Assembly: GCA_036015235.1 (NCBI GenBank)
Contig: CP107926.1
Coordinates: 4,979,501 to 5,043,500 of the forward strand
From: Streptomyces sp. NBC_00433
Lineage (GTDB): Bacteria; Actinomycetota; Actinomycetes; Streptomycetales; Streptomycetaceae
Length of the DNA: 64,000 bases
Direction of reading: 5' to 3'
Under the pieces are notes generated by a model. The model searched no databases, was not told where the DNA came from, and was given only the letters and a program-made list of their open reading frames with translations. Numbering within the stretch: the stretch's first letter is position 1; each line of letters starts with the position of its first letter. Of this stretch, positions 25,800 through 33,952 are shown one piece after another. The position numbers and the translations under genes are program-made.

Positions 25800-26039
25800 A
25801 TGAAGAAGATCACCAGGGCCGCAGCGTTCACCGCCGGAACCGTCATCGCGATGGGCATCGCCACCCCGGCGTTCGCCGGCGCCGACTCGAGCGGCCTCGC
25901 CGAGCACTCCCCGGGCGTGGCCTCCGGCAACCTGATCCAGGTGCCGGTGCACGTGCCGGTCGACGCGTGCGGCAACACCGTCGACATCATCGCGCTGCTG
26001 AACCCCGCGTTCGGCAGCGCCTGCGTCAACGCCGGCTGA
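25800..26039 (+). CDS. Short chaplin
   Basis: A 79-residue secreted chaplin. The signal peptide ends near AFA (residue 26). The chaplin domain reads HSPGVASGNLIQVPVHVPVDAC then CGNTVDIIALLNPAFGSAC, with both disulfide cysteines. It is very close in sequence to the chaplin at 11127. The start ATG follows AAGGAGCAGAACC. By position beside a rodlin and a long chaplin it may correspond to ChpD, but short chaplins are too alike for me to name it firmly. It assembles in the amyloid sheath with the rodlin. Confidence 0.95.
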   Translation: MKKITRAAAFTAGTVIAMGIATPAFAGADSSGLAEHSPGVASGNLIQVPVHVPVDACGNTVDIIALLNPAFGSACVNAG

Positions 26040-26169
26040 CGACCGCAGTCGAACCGGTCGGGCGCCACGCCCTGATCAGGTCCCGCCCGGCCGAGTGCGC
26101 GGCACTCCCGGGCGGCCCGTCATCCTCACCATCTTATGTACGAGTTGCACGAGCGGAGAAAATGAGTCG

Positions 26170-26712
26170 ATGCGACGACAGATCCTGAACCGGAGTCTGC
26201 TCACCGTTGCTGCCGCGAGCAGTATTCTCGCCGCGACGGGAGGCTATGCGAACGCGGACTCCGACGCACAGGGCGGTCCGAGCGAATCGGGCCGTTCAGC
26301 CGCCGTCCACTCGCAGGAGGCCGATTCGCCGAGCGACGGCTATTCGCCCGGGGCAACCGCCCAGGGCACCGCGGAGGGCTCCCCCGGACTGCTTTCCGGA
26401 AACAACGTGAGCCTCCCGCTCGATGCGCCGGTGAACGTGTGCGGCAACTCAGCCGACGTCGCCGCGCTGCTCAACGCGGCGAGCGGGAATTCCTGTGCGA
26501 ACGTCGAGGTGCCCGCCACCCCCGTGGTACCGGGACCGCGCGCCGAGCCGCCGGCCCCGAAGCCCGAAGTGCACACGCAGCTCGCGGAGACCGGCGCGTC
26601 GTCCGGCGCGGTGGGCACGGCGGTGGGCGCGGGCGCGGTGCTGCTGATGGGCGGCGCGATGCTCTATCGGCGCTCCACTCGTGCGGCGCGCGTACAGCGT
26701 GCGAATTCTTGA
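26170..26712 (+). CDS. Sortase-anchored long chaplin with a single chaplin domain
   Basis: A 180-residue cell-wall-anchored chaplin. A signal peptide covers about residues 1-29. A Ser/Gly/Glu-rich spacer follows, then one chaplin domain (GSPGLLSGNNVSLPLDAPVNVC to SGNSCANVE, about 75-118), a Pro-rich stretch, the class E sortase motif LAETG (about 143-147), a hydrophobic helix and a basic tail (RRSTRAARVQR). Long chaplins ChpA-C have two chaplin domains; this protein has one, preceded by unrelated low-complexity sequence. The ATG at 26170 follows GGAG at 11 bases. It would tether the fibril layer to peptidoglycan. Confidence 0.92.
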   Translation: MRRQILNRSLLTVAAASSILAATGGYANADSDAQGGPSESGRSAAVHSQEADSPSDGYSPGATAQGTAEGSPGLLSGNNVSLPLDAPVNVCGNSADVAALLNAASGNSCANVEVPATPVVPGPRAEPPAPKPEVHTQLAETGASSGAVGTAVGAGAVLLMGGAMLYRRSTRAARVQRANS

Positions 26713-26867
26713 GCGATTCCTGAGCGTTTTTCTGCCCGGGTGCGGAAAGTCAAGCCGTTGCCGCACTATCGGATGATTGTCAGGCGACGGGTCCGCGCAC
26801 AGTTTCTGTTCAAAAACGTGGTCGTTGTCATTCCGGAAGGAACACGGCGCTACGGAAAGGCTGGCAA

Positions 26868-27233
26868 GTGAAGTTCTCGAAGGCCGCAGTGGTTGTGGTC
26901 GGATCCGTCATGGCGGTCGGCGTGGGCGCTCCCGCGTTCGCCGACACTGCGAGCGCCGACAGCGCGAGCACGGTGCCCACCAGCATCAACGGCGGTGTCG
27001 TGCAGATTCTCAACGAGCAGCCGCTGCAGAAGGCCGCTGACACCACGCAGGCCGCGCCCACGCTGAGCACTCTCGCCCAGGCCGGCGATCACCTCCGGGG
27101 CGACACGTCGGCCGACGCTCTCGTGGGCCGGGCGGCCGTGGTCGCCCAAGGCGTCGCCGAGTCCGGCCTCGTCGGTGCCGTGCCCGGCGCCCTGCTGCTC
27201 GGCGGGGTGCCGCTCAGCGGCGTCAGCACCTGA
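26868..27233 (+). CDS. Secreted protein of the rodlin/chaplin locus, unknown
   Basis: A 121-residue exported protein. The signal peptide (KFSKAAVVVVGSVMAVGVGA) is cleaved near AFA (residue 25). The mature part, about 96 residues, has no cysteine and begins DTASADSASTVPTSINGGVV; it ends in a glycine/valine-rich hydrophobic run. I do not recognise a domain. The GTG start follows GGAAAGG at 7 bases. Position beside the long chaplin and rodlin remnant suggests it is a developmental surface protein; hydrophobic composition supports that. This is inference. Confidence 0.78.
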   Translation: MKFSKAAVVVVGSVMAVGVGAPAFADTASADSASTVPTSINGGVVQILNEQPLQKAADTTQAAPTLSTLAQAGDHLRGDTSADALVGRAAVVAQGVAESGLVGAVPGALLLGGVPLSGVST

Positions 27234-27297
27234 CAGCCTGGGCCGTCCGGGCGCTTCCCCCAGAACCACGCGTCGTCGCACCGCAAAAGGACACTCA

Positions 27298-27378
27298 ATG
27301 ATCAAGGGCGACGAGCCGCTCTCGCACATCCTCAGCGACATCCCGGTCCTGGCCGGCAACGGCGTCCGCAACGGCTGA
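27298..27378 (+). pseudogene. 26-codon rodlin remnant or microprotein
   Basis: A tiny frame joins a rodlin-like start to a rodlin C-terminus. It begins MIK and continues KGDEPLSHILSDIPVLAGNG, the same tail as the rodlin at 25113. The ribosome site and start also match: AAAGGAC, 5 bases, then RTGATCAAG in both. The missing middle includes most of the signal peptide and the whole core. TCAAG occurs at the start codons and again just before the tail, so a deletion between these short repeats explains the structure. Signals for translation are intact, so a 26-residue peptide could still be made, but it could not be secreted normally. Confidence 0.75.
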
Positions 27379-27486
27379 CGTTCCGCCCCGTGCGACCCGC
27401 CCCACCCGCATCACCCGCTCCACCCCGGGCCGTCGGCGACCTCGTCGGCGGCCCTGCCCCGTTCCCGGCCTCCCGCCCGCGGCGGC

Positions 27487-27525
27487 GATGGCGGGAAAGG
27501 TGGGAAACCCGTCATTGCCGCCATC
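27487..27525. promoter_or_regulatory. Possible operator remnant: GATGGCGG/CCGCCATC inverted repeat
   Basis: Perfect 8-bp arms at 27487-27494 and 27518-27525 surround 23 bases. They lie just before the decayed DJ-1/PfpI gene, where a promoter region would be. Operator function is a guess. Confidence 0.3.
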
Positions 27526-27545
27526 CGGCCGCACTGCCAGGCTGA

Positions 27546-27970
27546 ACCGTCCCCGGCGGTCCGGGCGCCGGGCCGGCCCTCGGCGACACGGCGATCATCG
27601 AATGGCTCCGTGCCGTCGACGCCGGCACCACCTGGACGACCTCCGTGTGCTCCGGCTCCCTTCTCCTCGCCGCCGCGGGCCTGCTCACGGGGCGGCGAGC
27701 CGCCTCGCACTGGATCGCCCTGGAGCACCTGCCCGCTCTCGGCGCGGTCCCGAGCACGGACCGGGTCGTCTTCGACGGCAAATACGCCACCGCCGCGGGT
27801 GTCTCCGCGGGCATCGACCTCGCCCTCCACCTGGCCGGCCGCCTCGCCGGCGACGCCGTGGCCGAGGCCATCCAACTTGTCGTCGAATACGCCCCGGCTC
27901 CACCGCGTCCGCCCCACCGGACCTGGTCACGGCCCTCCGAGCGAGCGACCTCGTCGTCCTCCCCCGCTAA
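27546..27970 (+). pseudogene. Decayed DJ-1/PfpI (GlxA-type amidotransferase-like) gene
   Basis: The frame opens directly after a stop codon with TVPGGPGAGPALGDTAIIEWL and continues TTSVCSGSLLLAAAGLLTGRRA, SHWIALEHLPALGAVP and FDGKYATAAGVSAGIDLALHL. VCSGS holds the nucleophile elbow cysteine of the family. About the first 65-75 residues of a normal DJ-1/PfpI protein are missing, with no start codon in place. Near 27900 the frame shifts: the expected tail PPDLVTALRASDLVVLPR lies in another frame ending at 27970. Two independent lesions mean the gene is dead. A short hairpin follows it. Confidence 0.82.
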
Positions 27971-28039
27971 CCCCCTGCGGGGCGCACCTCAGCCCCCACC
28001 GGGCCGCACGTAGGGACGTAAACAGCACCCCGCAGGGGG
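27971..28039. terminator. Inverted repeat after the DJ-1 pseudogene
   Basis: CCCCCTGCGGGG at 27971-27982 and its exact complement CCCCGCAGGGGG at 28028-28039 could pair over a 45-base loop. The element CACCCCGCAGGG also recurs near 37720, next to the third repeat array, so it may be a mobile or dispersed repeat rather than a dedicated terminator. Confidence 0.45.
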
Positions 28040-28177
28040 CCGGCTCACACGGAGTGGGCACCCTATGTGCAGAGGGCGTAACCGCGGGCGGCCCGCGGGG
28101 TGACCGCCGCGTAATGGCGGGTTCGTAGCGTCGAGCGGGCGCGGCCGCGGGGGCCGCACGGGGGGAGGACCCGCCAA

Positions 28178-31100
28178 GTGGGGACGACGACGGTGCGGAC
28201 GGTGTGCTCGTACTGCGGCGTCGGCTGCGGCCTCCTGCTGGACATCGGCGCCGGTCCTGACGGGCGCCGCACCGTCCTGAAGGCCGTCGGCGACAAGTCG
28301 CACCCGGCGAACCGCGGGCGGCTGTGCACGAAGGGCGCCACGACCGCGGACATGCTGGCCGCGCCGGGCCGGCTGGAGCGGGCCCTGGTCAGGAGGGAGC
28401 GCGGCGCCGAGGCCGCGCAGGCGCCCGCCGCGGAGGCGATCGCGGAGACCGGCCGCCGCCTGCGGGCGGTCCTGGACGAGCACGGGCCCGACGCGGTGGC
28501 GCTCTACGTCTCGGGCCAGCTGAGCCTGGAGGCGCAGTATCTGGCGAACAAGCTCGCCAAGGGCTTCATCGGCACCAACCAGATCGAGTCCAACTCCCGC
28601 CTGTGCATGGCCAGCGCGGGCAGCGGCTACAAGCTGTCGCTGGGCGCGGACGGCCCGCCCGGGTCGTACCAGGACCTGGACCGCGCCGATGTCTTCCTGG
28701 TCATCGGCGCGAACATGGCCGACTGCCATCCGATCCTCTTCCTGCGGATGATGGAGCGGGTCAAGGCCGGCGCCAAGCTGATCGTGGTGGACCCGCGGCG
28801 CAATGCGACGGCCGCGAAGGCGGACCTCTTCCTGCAGATCCGCCCGGGAACGGATCTGGCGCTGCTGAACGGCCTGTTGCACCTGCTGCACGCGTCCGGC
28901 CGTACGGACCGGGACTTCATCGCCCGCTGGACCGAGGGCTGGGAGGCGATGCCGGACTTCCTCGCCGACTACCCGCCGGCGGCGGTCGCCGACGTCACCG
29001 GCATCCCGGAGGCGGACATCCGGCGGGCGGCCGAGCTGATCGGCGGCGCGGCCGAGTGGACGAGCTGCTGGACGATGGGCCTCAACCAGTCGACGCACGG
29101 CACCTGGAACACCAACGCGCTGATCAACCTGCATCTGGCGACCGGCGCGATCTGCCGCCCCGGCAGCGGCCCGTTCTCGCTGACCGGCCAGCCGAACGCC
29201 ATGGGCGGCCGGGAGATGGGCTACATGGGTCCGGGGCTCCCCGGGCAGCGCTCGGTGCTGGTGGCCGAAGACCGGGCGTTCGCGGAGGAGTTGTGGGGGC
29301 TGGCGCCGGGCACCGTGCGGGCGGACGGCGTCGGGCGCGGCACCGTGGAGATGTTCCAGCGGATGGCCGACGGCGACATCAAGGCCTGCTGGATCATGTG
29401 CACCAACCCGGTCGCCTCGGTCGCGAACCGCCGCACGGTCATCGAGGGCCTGGAGGCGGCCGAATTCGTCGTCACGCAGGACGTCTTCGCCGACACCGAG
29501 ACCAACGCCTACGCCGACATCGTGCTGCCCGGTGCGATGTGGACGGAGTCCGACGGTGTCCTGATCAACAGCGAGCGCAATCTCACCCTCGCCCGGCAGG
29601 CCGTCGACCCGCCGGGCGAGGCGATGCCCGACTGGCGCATCATCGCCGAGGTGGCGCGCGCGATGGGCTACGGGGACGCGTTCGACTACGCGGGGCCCGA
29701 GGAGGTCTTCGACGAGATCCGCCGGGCCTGGAATCCCGTCACCGGCTACGACCTGCGGGGCGTGACGTACGAGCGGCTGCGCGAGACCCCCGTGCAGTGG
29801 CCCGCGCCCACCGCCGACGGACCCGACCGCAATCCGATCCGCTACGTCGAGGGCGACGGGCTGCGCTTCCCGACCCCCAGCGGCCGGGCCGTCTTCCACG
29901 CCAGGCCGCACGTGCCGCCGGCGGAGATGCCCGACGGCGACTTCCCCTTCGTGCTCAACACCGGGCGGCTGCAGCACCAGTGGCACACCCTGACCAAGAC
30001 CGGCAAGGTCGCCAGGCTCAACAAGCTCAATCCCGGGCCCTTCGTGGAGCTGCACCCGGGCGACGCGGCGGAGTTGGGGATCGCCGAGGGCGACCCGGTG
30101 GAGGTCGCCTCGCGGCGCGGCCGGGCGGTGCTGCCCGCGGTGCTCACCGACCGGGTGCTGCCGGGGTGCTGCTTCGCGCCCTTCCACTGGAACGACCTCT
30201 TCGGTGAATACCTCAGCGTCAACGCCGTCACCAGCGACGCGATCGACCCGGTCTCCTTCCAGCCGGAGTTCAAGGTCTGCGCGGTGTCGCTGACGAGGGT
30301 CGCCGCACCGGCCGCGGGGAAGGCGACTTCCGAGCCGTCCGTCCTGCCGGCCGGGGACAAGGCCGTCGCCGGCGACGTCTTCGGGGTGTCGGACCTGGCG
30401 CCGCCCGTGCTCGCCGAGCACGAACGCCGCTATCTGGTGGGCTTCCTGGCGGGCCTCGGCTCCGGCCTGGCGGGTGTGCCGGTGCTGCCGCCCGACGCGC
30501 CCTTCGCGCCGGAGCACGCGCTGTGGGTCAACGGGGCCCTCGCGGGCATGTATTCGCGGCTGCCCGCGGCGCCCGCCCCCGTACCGCACGCCGAAGTCCC
30601 GCAGGCCGGGCGGGAGGTGGTGGTGCTGTGGGCCTCGCAGACCGGCAAGGCCGAGGAATTCGCCGCCGCCGCGGCGCAGCGCCTCACCGGGACAGGACAC
30701 CGGGCCACCCTGCTCGGCATGGCCGACGCCTCGCCCGCCGGACTCCCGGCCGCCGCCGACCTGTTGCTGATCACCAGCACCTTCGGCGACGGCGAAGCCC
30801 CCGACAACGGCACCGGCTTCTGGGACGCCCTCACCGCGCCCGACACCCCGCGCCTCGACGGCCGCCGCTACGCCGTACTGGCCTTCGGCGACTCCTCCTA
30901 CGACGACTTCTGCGGCCACGGCCGCCGGCTCGACGAGCGCCTCGGCGAGCTGGGCGGTGTACGCCTGGCGCCGCGCACGGACTGCGAGCCGGACTACGAG
31001 CCGTCCGCGCTGGCCTGGCTCGACCAGGTGCTCGGCGCGCTGGCCGGCGCCGTCCCCGCGCCCGCGCCCGCGCCCGCGCCCGCCCGTACCGTACGCCGCC

Positions 31101-32215
31101 CCGCCGGGGGCACCGCGCGGCTCACCGGCAACCGGCTGCTGGGCCTGCCCGGCGCGGCGAAGGAGGTACGCCGCTTCACCTTCGACACCCGCGACAGCGA
31201 CGTACCGCTGCCGTACGAAGCGGGCGACGCGCTGGGTGTCCTGCCGGCCAACTCTCCCGCCCTGGTGGACGAATGGCTCGCCGTGGCCGGACTCGACGCG
31301 CACACCGGCGTCACCGTCCCCGGCGTCGGCGACGTCCCGCTGGGCGAAGCGCTGCACCGGCACCTGGACATCACCAGGATCACCCCCGACCTGCTGCGCT
31401 TCGTCGCCGACCGCACCCACGACCGGGTGCTGAGGAGGCTCCTGCGGCCCGACAACAAGGACGAGCTGGCCAAGTGGTCATGGGGCAGGCAGGCGGTGGA
31501 CGTCGTCGCCGAATACGCCGTCAAGGCCCGCGCCGGGGAGTGGGCCGGGCTGCTGAAGAAGCTCCAGCCCCGGCTGTACTCCATATCGTCCAGCCCGCTC
31601 ACCGACCCGGAGCGCATCTCGCTGACCGTCTCCGTCGTCCGCTACGGCAACCCGGAGGGGCGCCCGCGCGGCGGTGTCTGCTCGCCCTTCCTGGCCGACG
31701 CCGAGCCGGGGACGACGGTGCCCGTGCACGTCAGGCGCACCCCGGGCTTCCGGCCGCCCGCCGACCCCGCCGCGCCCATGATCATGGTCGGCCCCGGCAC
31801 CGGCGTCGCCCCCTTCATCGGCTTCCTCGACGAGCGCCGCGCCCGCGGCCACCGCGGCCCCAACTGGCTCTTCTTCGGCGAGCAGCACCGGGCCACCGAC
31901 TTCTACTACGAGGACGACCTCACCGCCCGCCTCGCCGACGGCACCCTCACCCGCCTCGACACCGCCTTCTCCCGCGACCAGCGCTCCAAGGTCTACGTCC
32001 AGGACCGCATGCGCGAACACGGCCCCCTGCTGTGGTCCTGGCTCCAGGACGGCGCCCACCTCTACGTCTGCGGCGACGCCTCCCGTATGGCCAAGGACGT
32101 CGACGTCGCCCTCCACACCGTCGCCACCACCCACGGCGGCCTCGCCCCCGACGCGGCGACCGCGTACCTCAAGTCCCTGACCGTCGAGAAGCGCTACGCC
32201 CGCGACATCTACTGA
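28178..32215 (+). CDS. nasA: Assimilatory nitrate reductase fused to a CysJ/P450-reductase-like flavoprotein
   Basis: A 1345-residue cytosolic enzyme reducing nitrate to nitrite, with its own NAD(P)H electron supply. The N-terminus binds a 4Fe-4S cluster (CSYCGVGCG and RLCTKG). The molybdopterin oxidoreductase body spans to about residue 560, and the molybdopterin dinucleotide domain about 575-705. A flavodoxin-like FMN domain follows (VVVLWASQTGKAEEFA, about 808-950), then FAD and NAD(P)H domains (LYSISSSPLTDPERISLTV, MIMVGPGTGVAPFIGFL, LYVCGDASRMAKDVD). This single-chain layout is found in Streptomyces nitrate reductases. The GTG start follows GGGGGAGGAC. No nitrite reductase or nitrate transporter adjoins it. 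Confidence 0.95.
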   Translation: MGTTTVRTVCSYCGVGCGLLLDIGAGPDGRRTVLKAVGDKSHPANRGRLCTKGATTADMLAAPGRLERALVRRERGAEAAQAPAAEAIAETGRRLRAVLDEHGPDAVALYVSGQLSLEAQYLANKLAKGFIGTNQIESNSRLCMASAGSGYKLSLGADGPPGSYQDLDRADVFLVIGANMADCHPILFLRMMERVKAGAKLIVVDPRRNATAAKADLFLQIRPGTDLALLNGLLHLLHASGRTDRDFIARWTEGWEAMPDFLADYPPAAVADVTGIPEADIRRAAELIGGAAEWTSCWTMGLNQSTHGTWNTNALINLHLATGAICRPGSGPFSLTGQPNAMGGREMGYMGPGLPGQRSVLVAEDRAFAEELWGLAPGTVRADGVGRGTVEMFQRMADGDIKACWIMCTNPVASVANRRTVIEGLEAAEFVVTQDVFADTETNAYADIVLPGAMWTESDGVLINSERNLTLARQAVDPPGEAMPDWRIIAEVARAMGYGDAFDYAGPEEVFDEIRRAWNPVTGYDLRGVTYERLRETPVQWPAPTADGPDRNPIRYVEGDGLRFPTPSGRAVFHARPHVPPAEMPDGDFPFVLNTGRLQHQWHTLTKTGKVARLNKLNPGPFVELHPGDAAELGIAEGDPVEVASRRGRAVLPAVLTDRVLPGCCFAPFHWNDLFGEYLSVNAVTSDAIDPVSFQPEFKVCAVSLTRVAAPAAGKATSEPSVLPAGDKAVAGDVFGVSDLAPPVLAEHERRYLVGFLAGLGSGLAGVPVLPPDAPFAPEHALWVNGALAGMYSRLPAAPAPVPHAEVPQAGREVVVLWASQTGKAEEFAAAAAQRLTGTGHRATLLGMADASPAGLPAAADLLLITSTFGDGEAPDNGTGFWDALTAPDTPRLDGRRYAVLAFGDSSYDDFCGHGRRLDERLGELGGVRLAPRTDCEPDYEPSALAWLDQVLGALAGAVPAPAPAPAPARTVRRPAGGTARLTGNRLLGLPGAAKEVRRFTFDTRDSDVPLPYEAGDALGVLPANSPALVDEWLAVAGLDAHTGVTVPGVGDVPLGEALHRHLDITRITPDLLRFVADRTHDRVLRRLLRPDNKDELAKWSWGRQAVDVVAEYAVKARAGEWAGLLKKLQPRLYSISSSPLTDPERISLTVSVVRYGNPEGRPRGGVCSPFLADAEPGTTVPVHVRRTPGFRPPADPAAPMIMVGPGTGVAPFIGFLDERRARGHRGPNWLFFGEQHRATDFYYEDDLTARLADGTLTRLDTAFSRDQRSKVYVQDRMREHGPLLWSWLQDGAHLYVCGDASRMAKDVDVALHTVATTHGGLAPDAATAYLKSLTVEKRYARDIY

Positions 32216-32326
32216 CCCCCGGCGCACGCGGCGCACGCGGAGGCGGTCTCACCGGAACCCGTGGTCTTCCTGGTGCAGCCGTCGGCCTCCCGCCGCTGGA
32301 CGGTGTCGCCCATGGTGGTCTCCGGT

Positions 32327-33778
32327 TCAGCCGGGCGTGACAGGAGCGGCGGGGTCCGGGGAGACGGGGACGCGGCCGTCCGCCGCCGCGGCGGCCAGAG
32401 CCCGGTGGTCGAGCTCGTTGCGGTCCGCGTAGGCGTCGGCGAATTCCGCCAGGGCGCGGTCGAGCAGCTCGCCGCCGCCCGCGTAGGCGGCCAGCGCGAC
32501 GGGGTCGCCGGAGCGGGCGTGCGCGCGGGCCAGGGAGGCGCCGCAGACCCGGGCGAAGAGCCGCAGCATCGTGGGGGTCATGGTGTCGGGCTGAGCGATG
32601 CCCTTCCAGTCGCGCAACTGCCGCACGTAGAAGTCCCGTTGCCGGCCGTCGAAGCCGGTCACGCGCTCCCAGCCGAGCAGGATGTCACCGGCGGACTGCA
32701 TCAACCGCTGCCCGGCGACGACCCGTTGGCCCTGGTTGTCGTAGCGTGCCGCGCCGGCGTAGGGAGTCAGGACCGAGGGCCCCGCCTCCTTGGCCTGGAG
32801 CAGCAGCGGGTCCTCGTCGTCGCGGCCGACCGCGAGGATGACCCAGCAGCGGGTGCCGACACTGCCGACGCCGACGACCTTGCGCGCCATGTCCACCACC
32901 TGGAAGCGGTCGAGCAGCAGCCGCCGTTCGGCCGGCAGGCTCTGGCTGTAGCGGTGCAGCAGCTCGCGCAGCACCTCTTCCAGCCGCGCCCGCTTGTCGT
33001 CGGGCAGCAGGTCGCGCAGCGGGGTGATCAGCGGCGGGTCGGGGGTGATCCTGCGCCGCCCGTCCTCGACGCGGGTGAGCTTGTCGAAGGCCTGCGCGGT
33101 GGTTCTGCCGCGGGCCTTGGCGAGTGCCTTGCCGGTCCGCTTGCGCACGCTCGCGCCGGGCTGCTCCTTGGGCAGCAGCGACGCCAACTGGTCGCTGTCG
33201 TCCTGCGCGTACCAGATGTCGAGGGTGCCCATCCCGGCGAAGAGCTGCATGCGCTCGCGGTACGCCTCGACGGCGCCGCGGACGATCGCGGCACGCCGCT
33301 CGGCGCCGAAACCGCGGGCGCGGGCGGCGATCTCCAGGCTGGTCGCGAGCCGTTTGAGGTCCCATTCGAAGGGGCCGGGCAGTGTCTCGTCGAAGTCGTT
33401 GATGTCGAAGACGAGATGCCGCTCGGGGGAGGCGAGCAGGCGGAAGTTCAGCAGGTGCGCGTCCCCGCACAGCTGGGCGGTGAGCCCGGTGTGCGGTGCC
33501 GTTCCGAGGTCGGCGGCCATGATGCCGGCGGCGCCGCGGTAGAAGCGGAAGGGCGACTCCAGCATGCGGCTGTAGCGGATCGGCACCAGCTCGGGCAGCC
33601 GGTCAGCGGACTGCCGTTCCAGCAGGCCGACCGGGTCGAAGCGCTTCTTGCCGGGGCTGAAGCGGGCCTGCGCCGACCGCGGCACGCGCCGCCGGGCCGC
33701 CTTGCCGTACGCGGCACGCTCGGCGGGGCTGCCGCGCGGGACGGCATTGCCAAGAGGGTCCTGGACTTCTTCAGGCAT
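32327..33778 (-). CDS. DUF2252 protein
   Basis: A 483-residue soluble protein of the DUF2252 family, which has a kinase-like fold signature but no proven activity. Diagnostic parts are RYSRMLESPFRFYRGAAGIMAADL, LCGDAHLLNFRLLASPERHLVFDINDFDE (the catalytic-loop-like GDAHLLNF and DINDFDE) and DWKGIAQPDTMTP. The acidic residues in these two motifs correspond to metal-binding positions in aminoglycoside-kinase-like folds. The start at MPEEVQ follows GAAGGGCGGTGGGC; a start 11 codons earlier is possible. It stands alone between the nitrate reductase and the ABC exporter. Confidence 0.88.
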   Translation of the reverse strand: MPEEVQDPLGNAVPRGSPAERAAYGKAARRRVPRSAQARFSPGKKRFDPVGLLERQSADRLPELVPIRYSRMLESPFRFYRGAAGIMAADLGTAPHTGLTAQLCGDAHLLNFRLLASPERHLVFDINDFDETLPGPFEWDLKRLATSLEIAARARGFGAERRAAIVRGAVEAYRERMQLFAGMGTLDIWYAQDDSDQLASLLPKEQPGASVRKRTGKALAKARGRTTAQAFDKLTRVEDGRRRITPDPPLITPLRDLLPDDKRARLEEVLRELLHRYSQSLPAERRLLLDRFQVVDMARKVVGVGSVGTRCWVILAVGRDDEDPLLLQAKEAGPSVLTPYAGAARYDNQGQRVVAGQRLMQSAGDILLGWERVTGFDGRQRDFYVRQLRDWKGIAQPDTMTPTMLRLFARVCGASLARAHARSGDPVALAAYAGGGELLDRALAEFADAYADRNELDHRALAAAAADGRVPVSPDPAAPVTPG

Positions 33779-33952
33779 GTGCCCACCGCCCTTCGGTGCA
33801 TCTATCCTCACCCCGACCCGCGGCCCCCGCCACGCGAGCGCCCCTCACGTACGGTGACGACCTCGTGACGGGACCCGCGTCCACCGATCGGTGGACGGAA
33901 GTGGGACCGCCCGGTCGTTCCCGGCGGGGCGCGGGCGCGGGATCGTGGTGCC

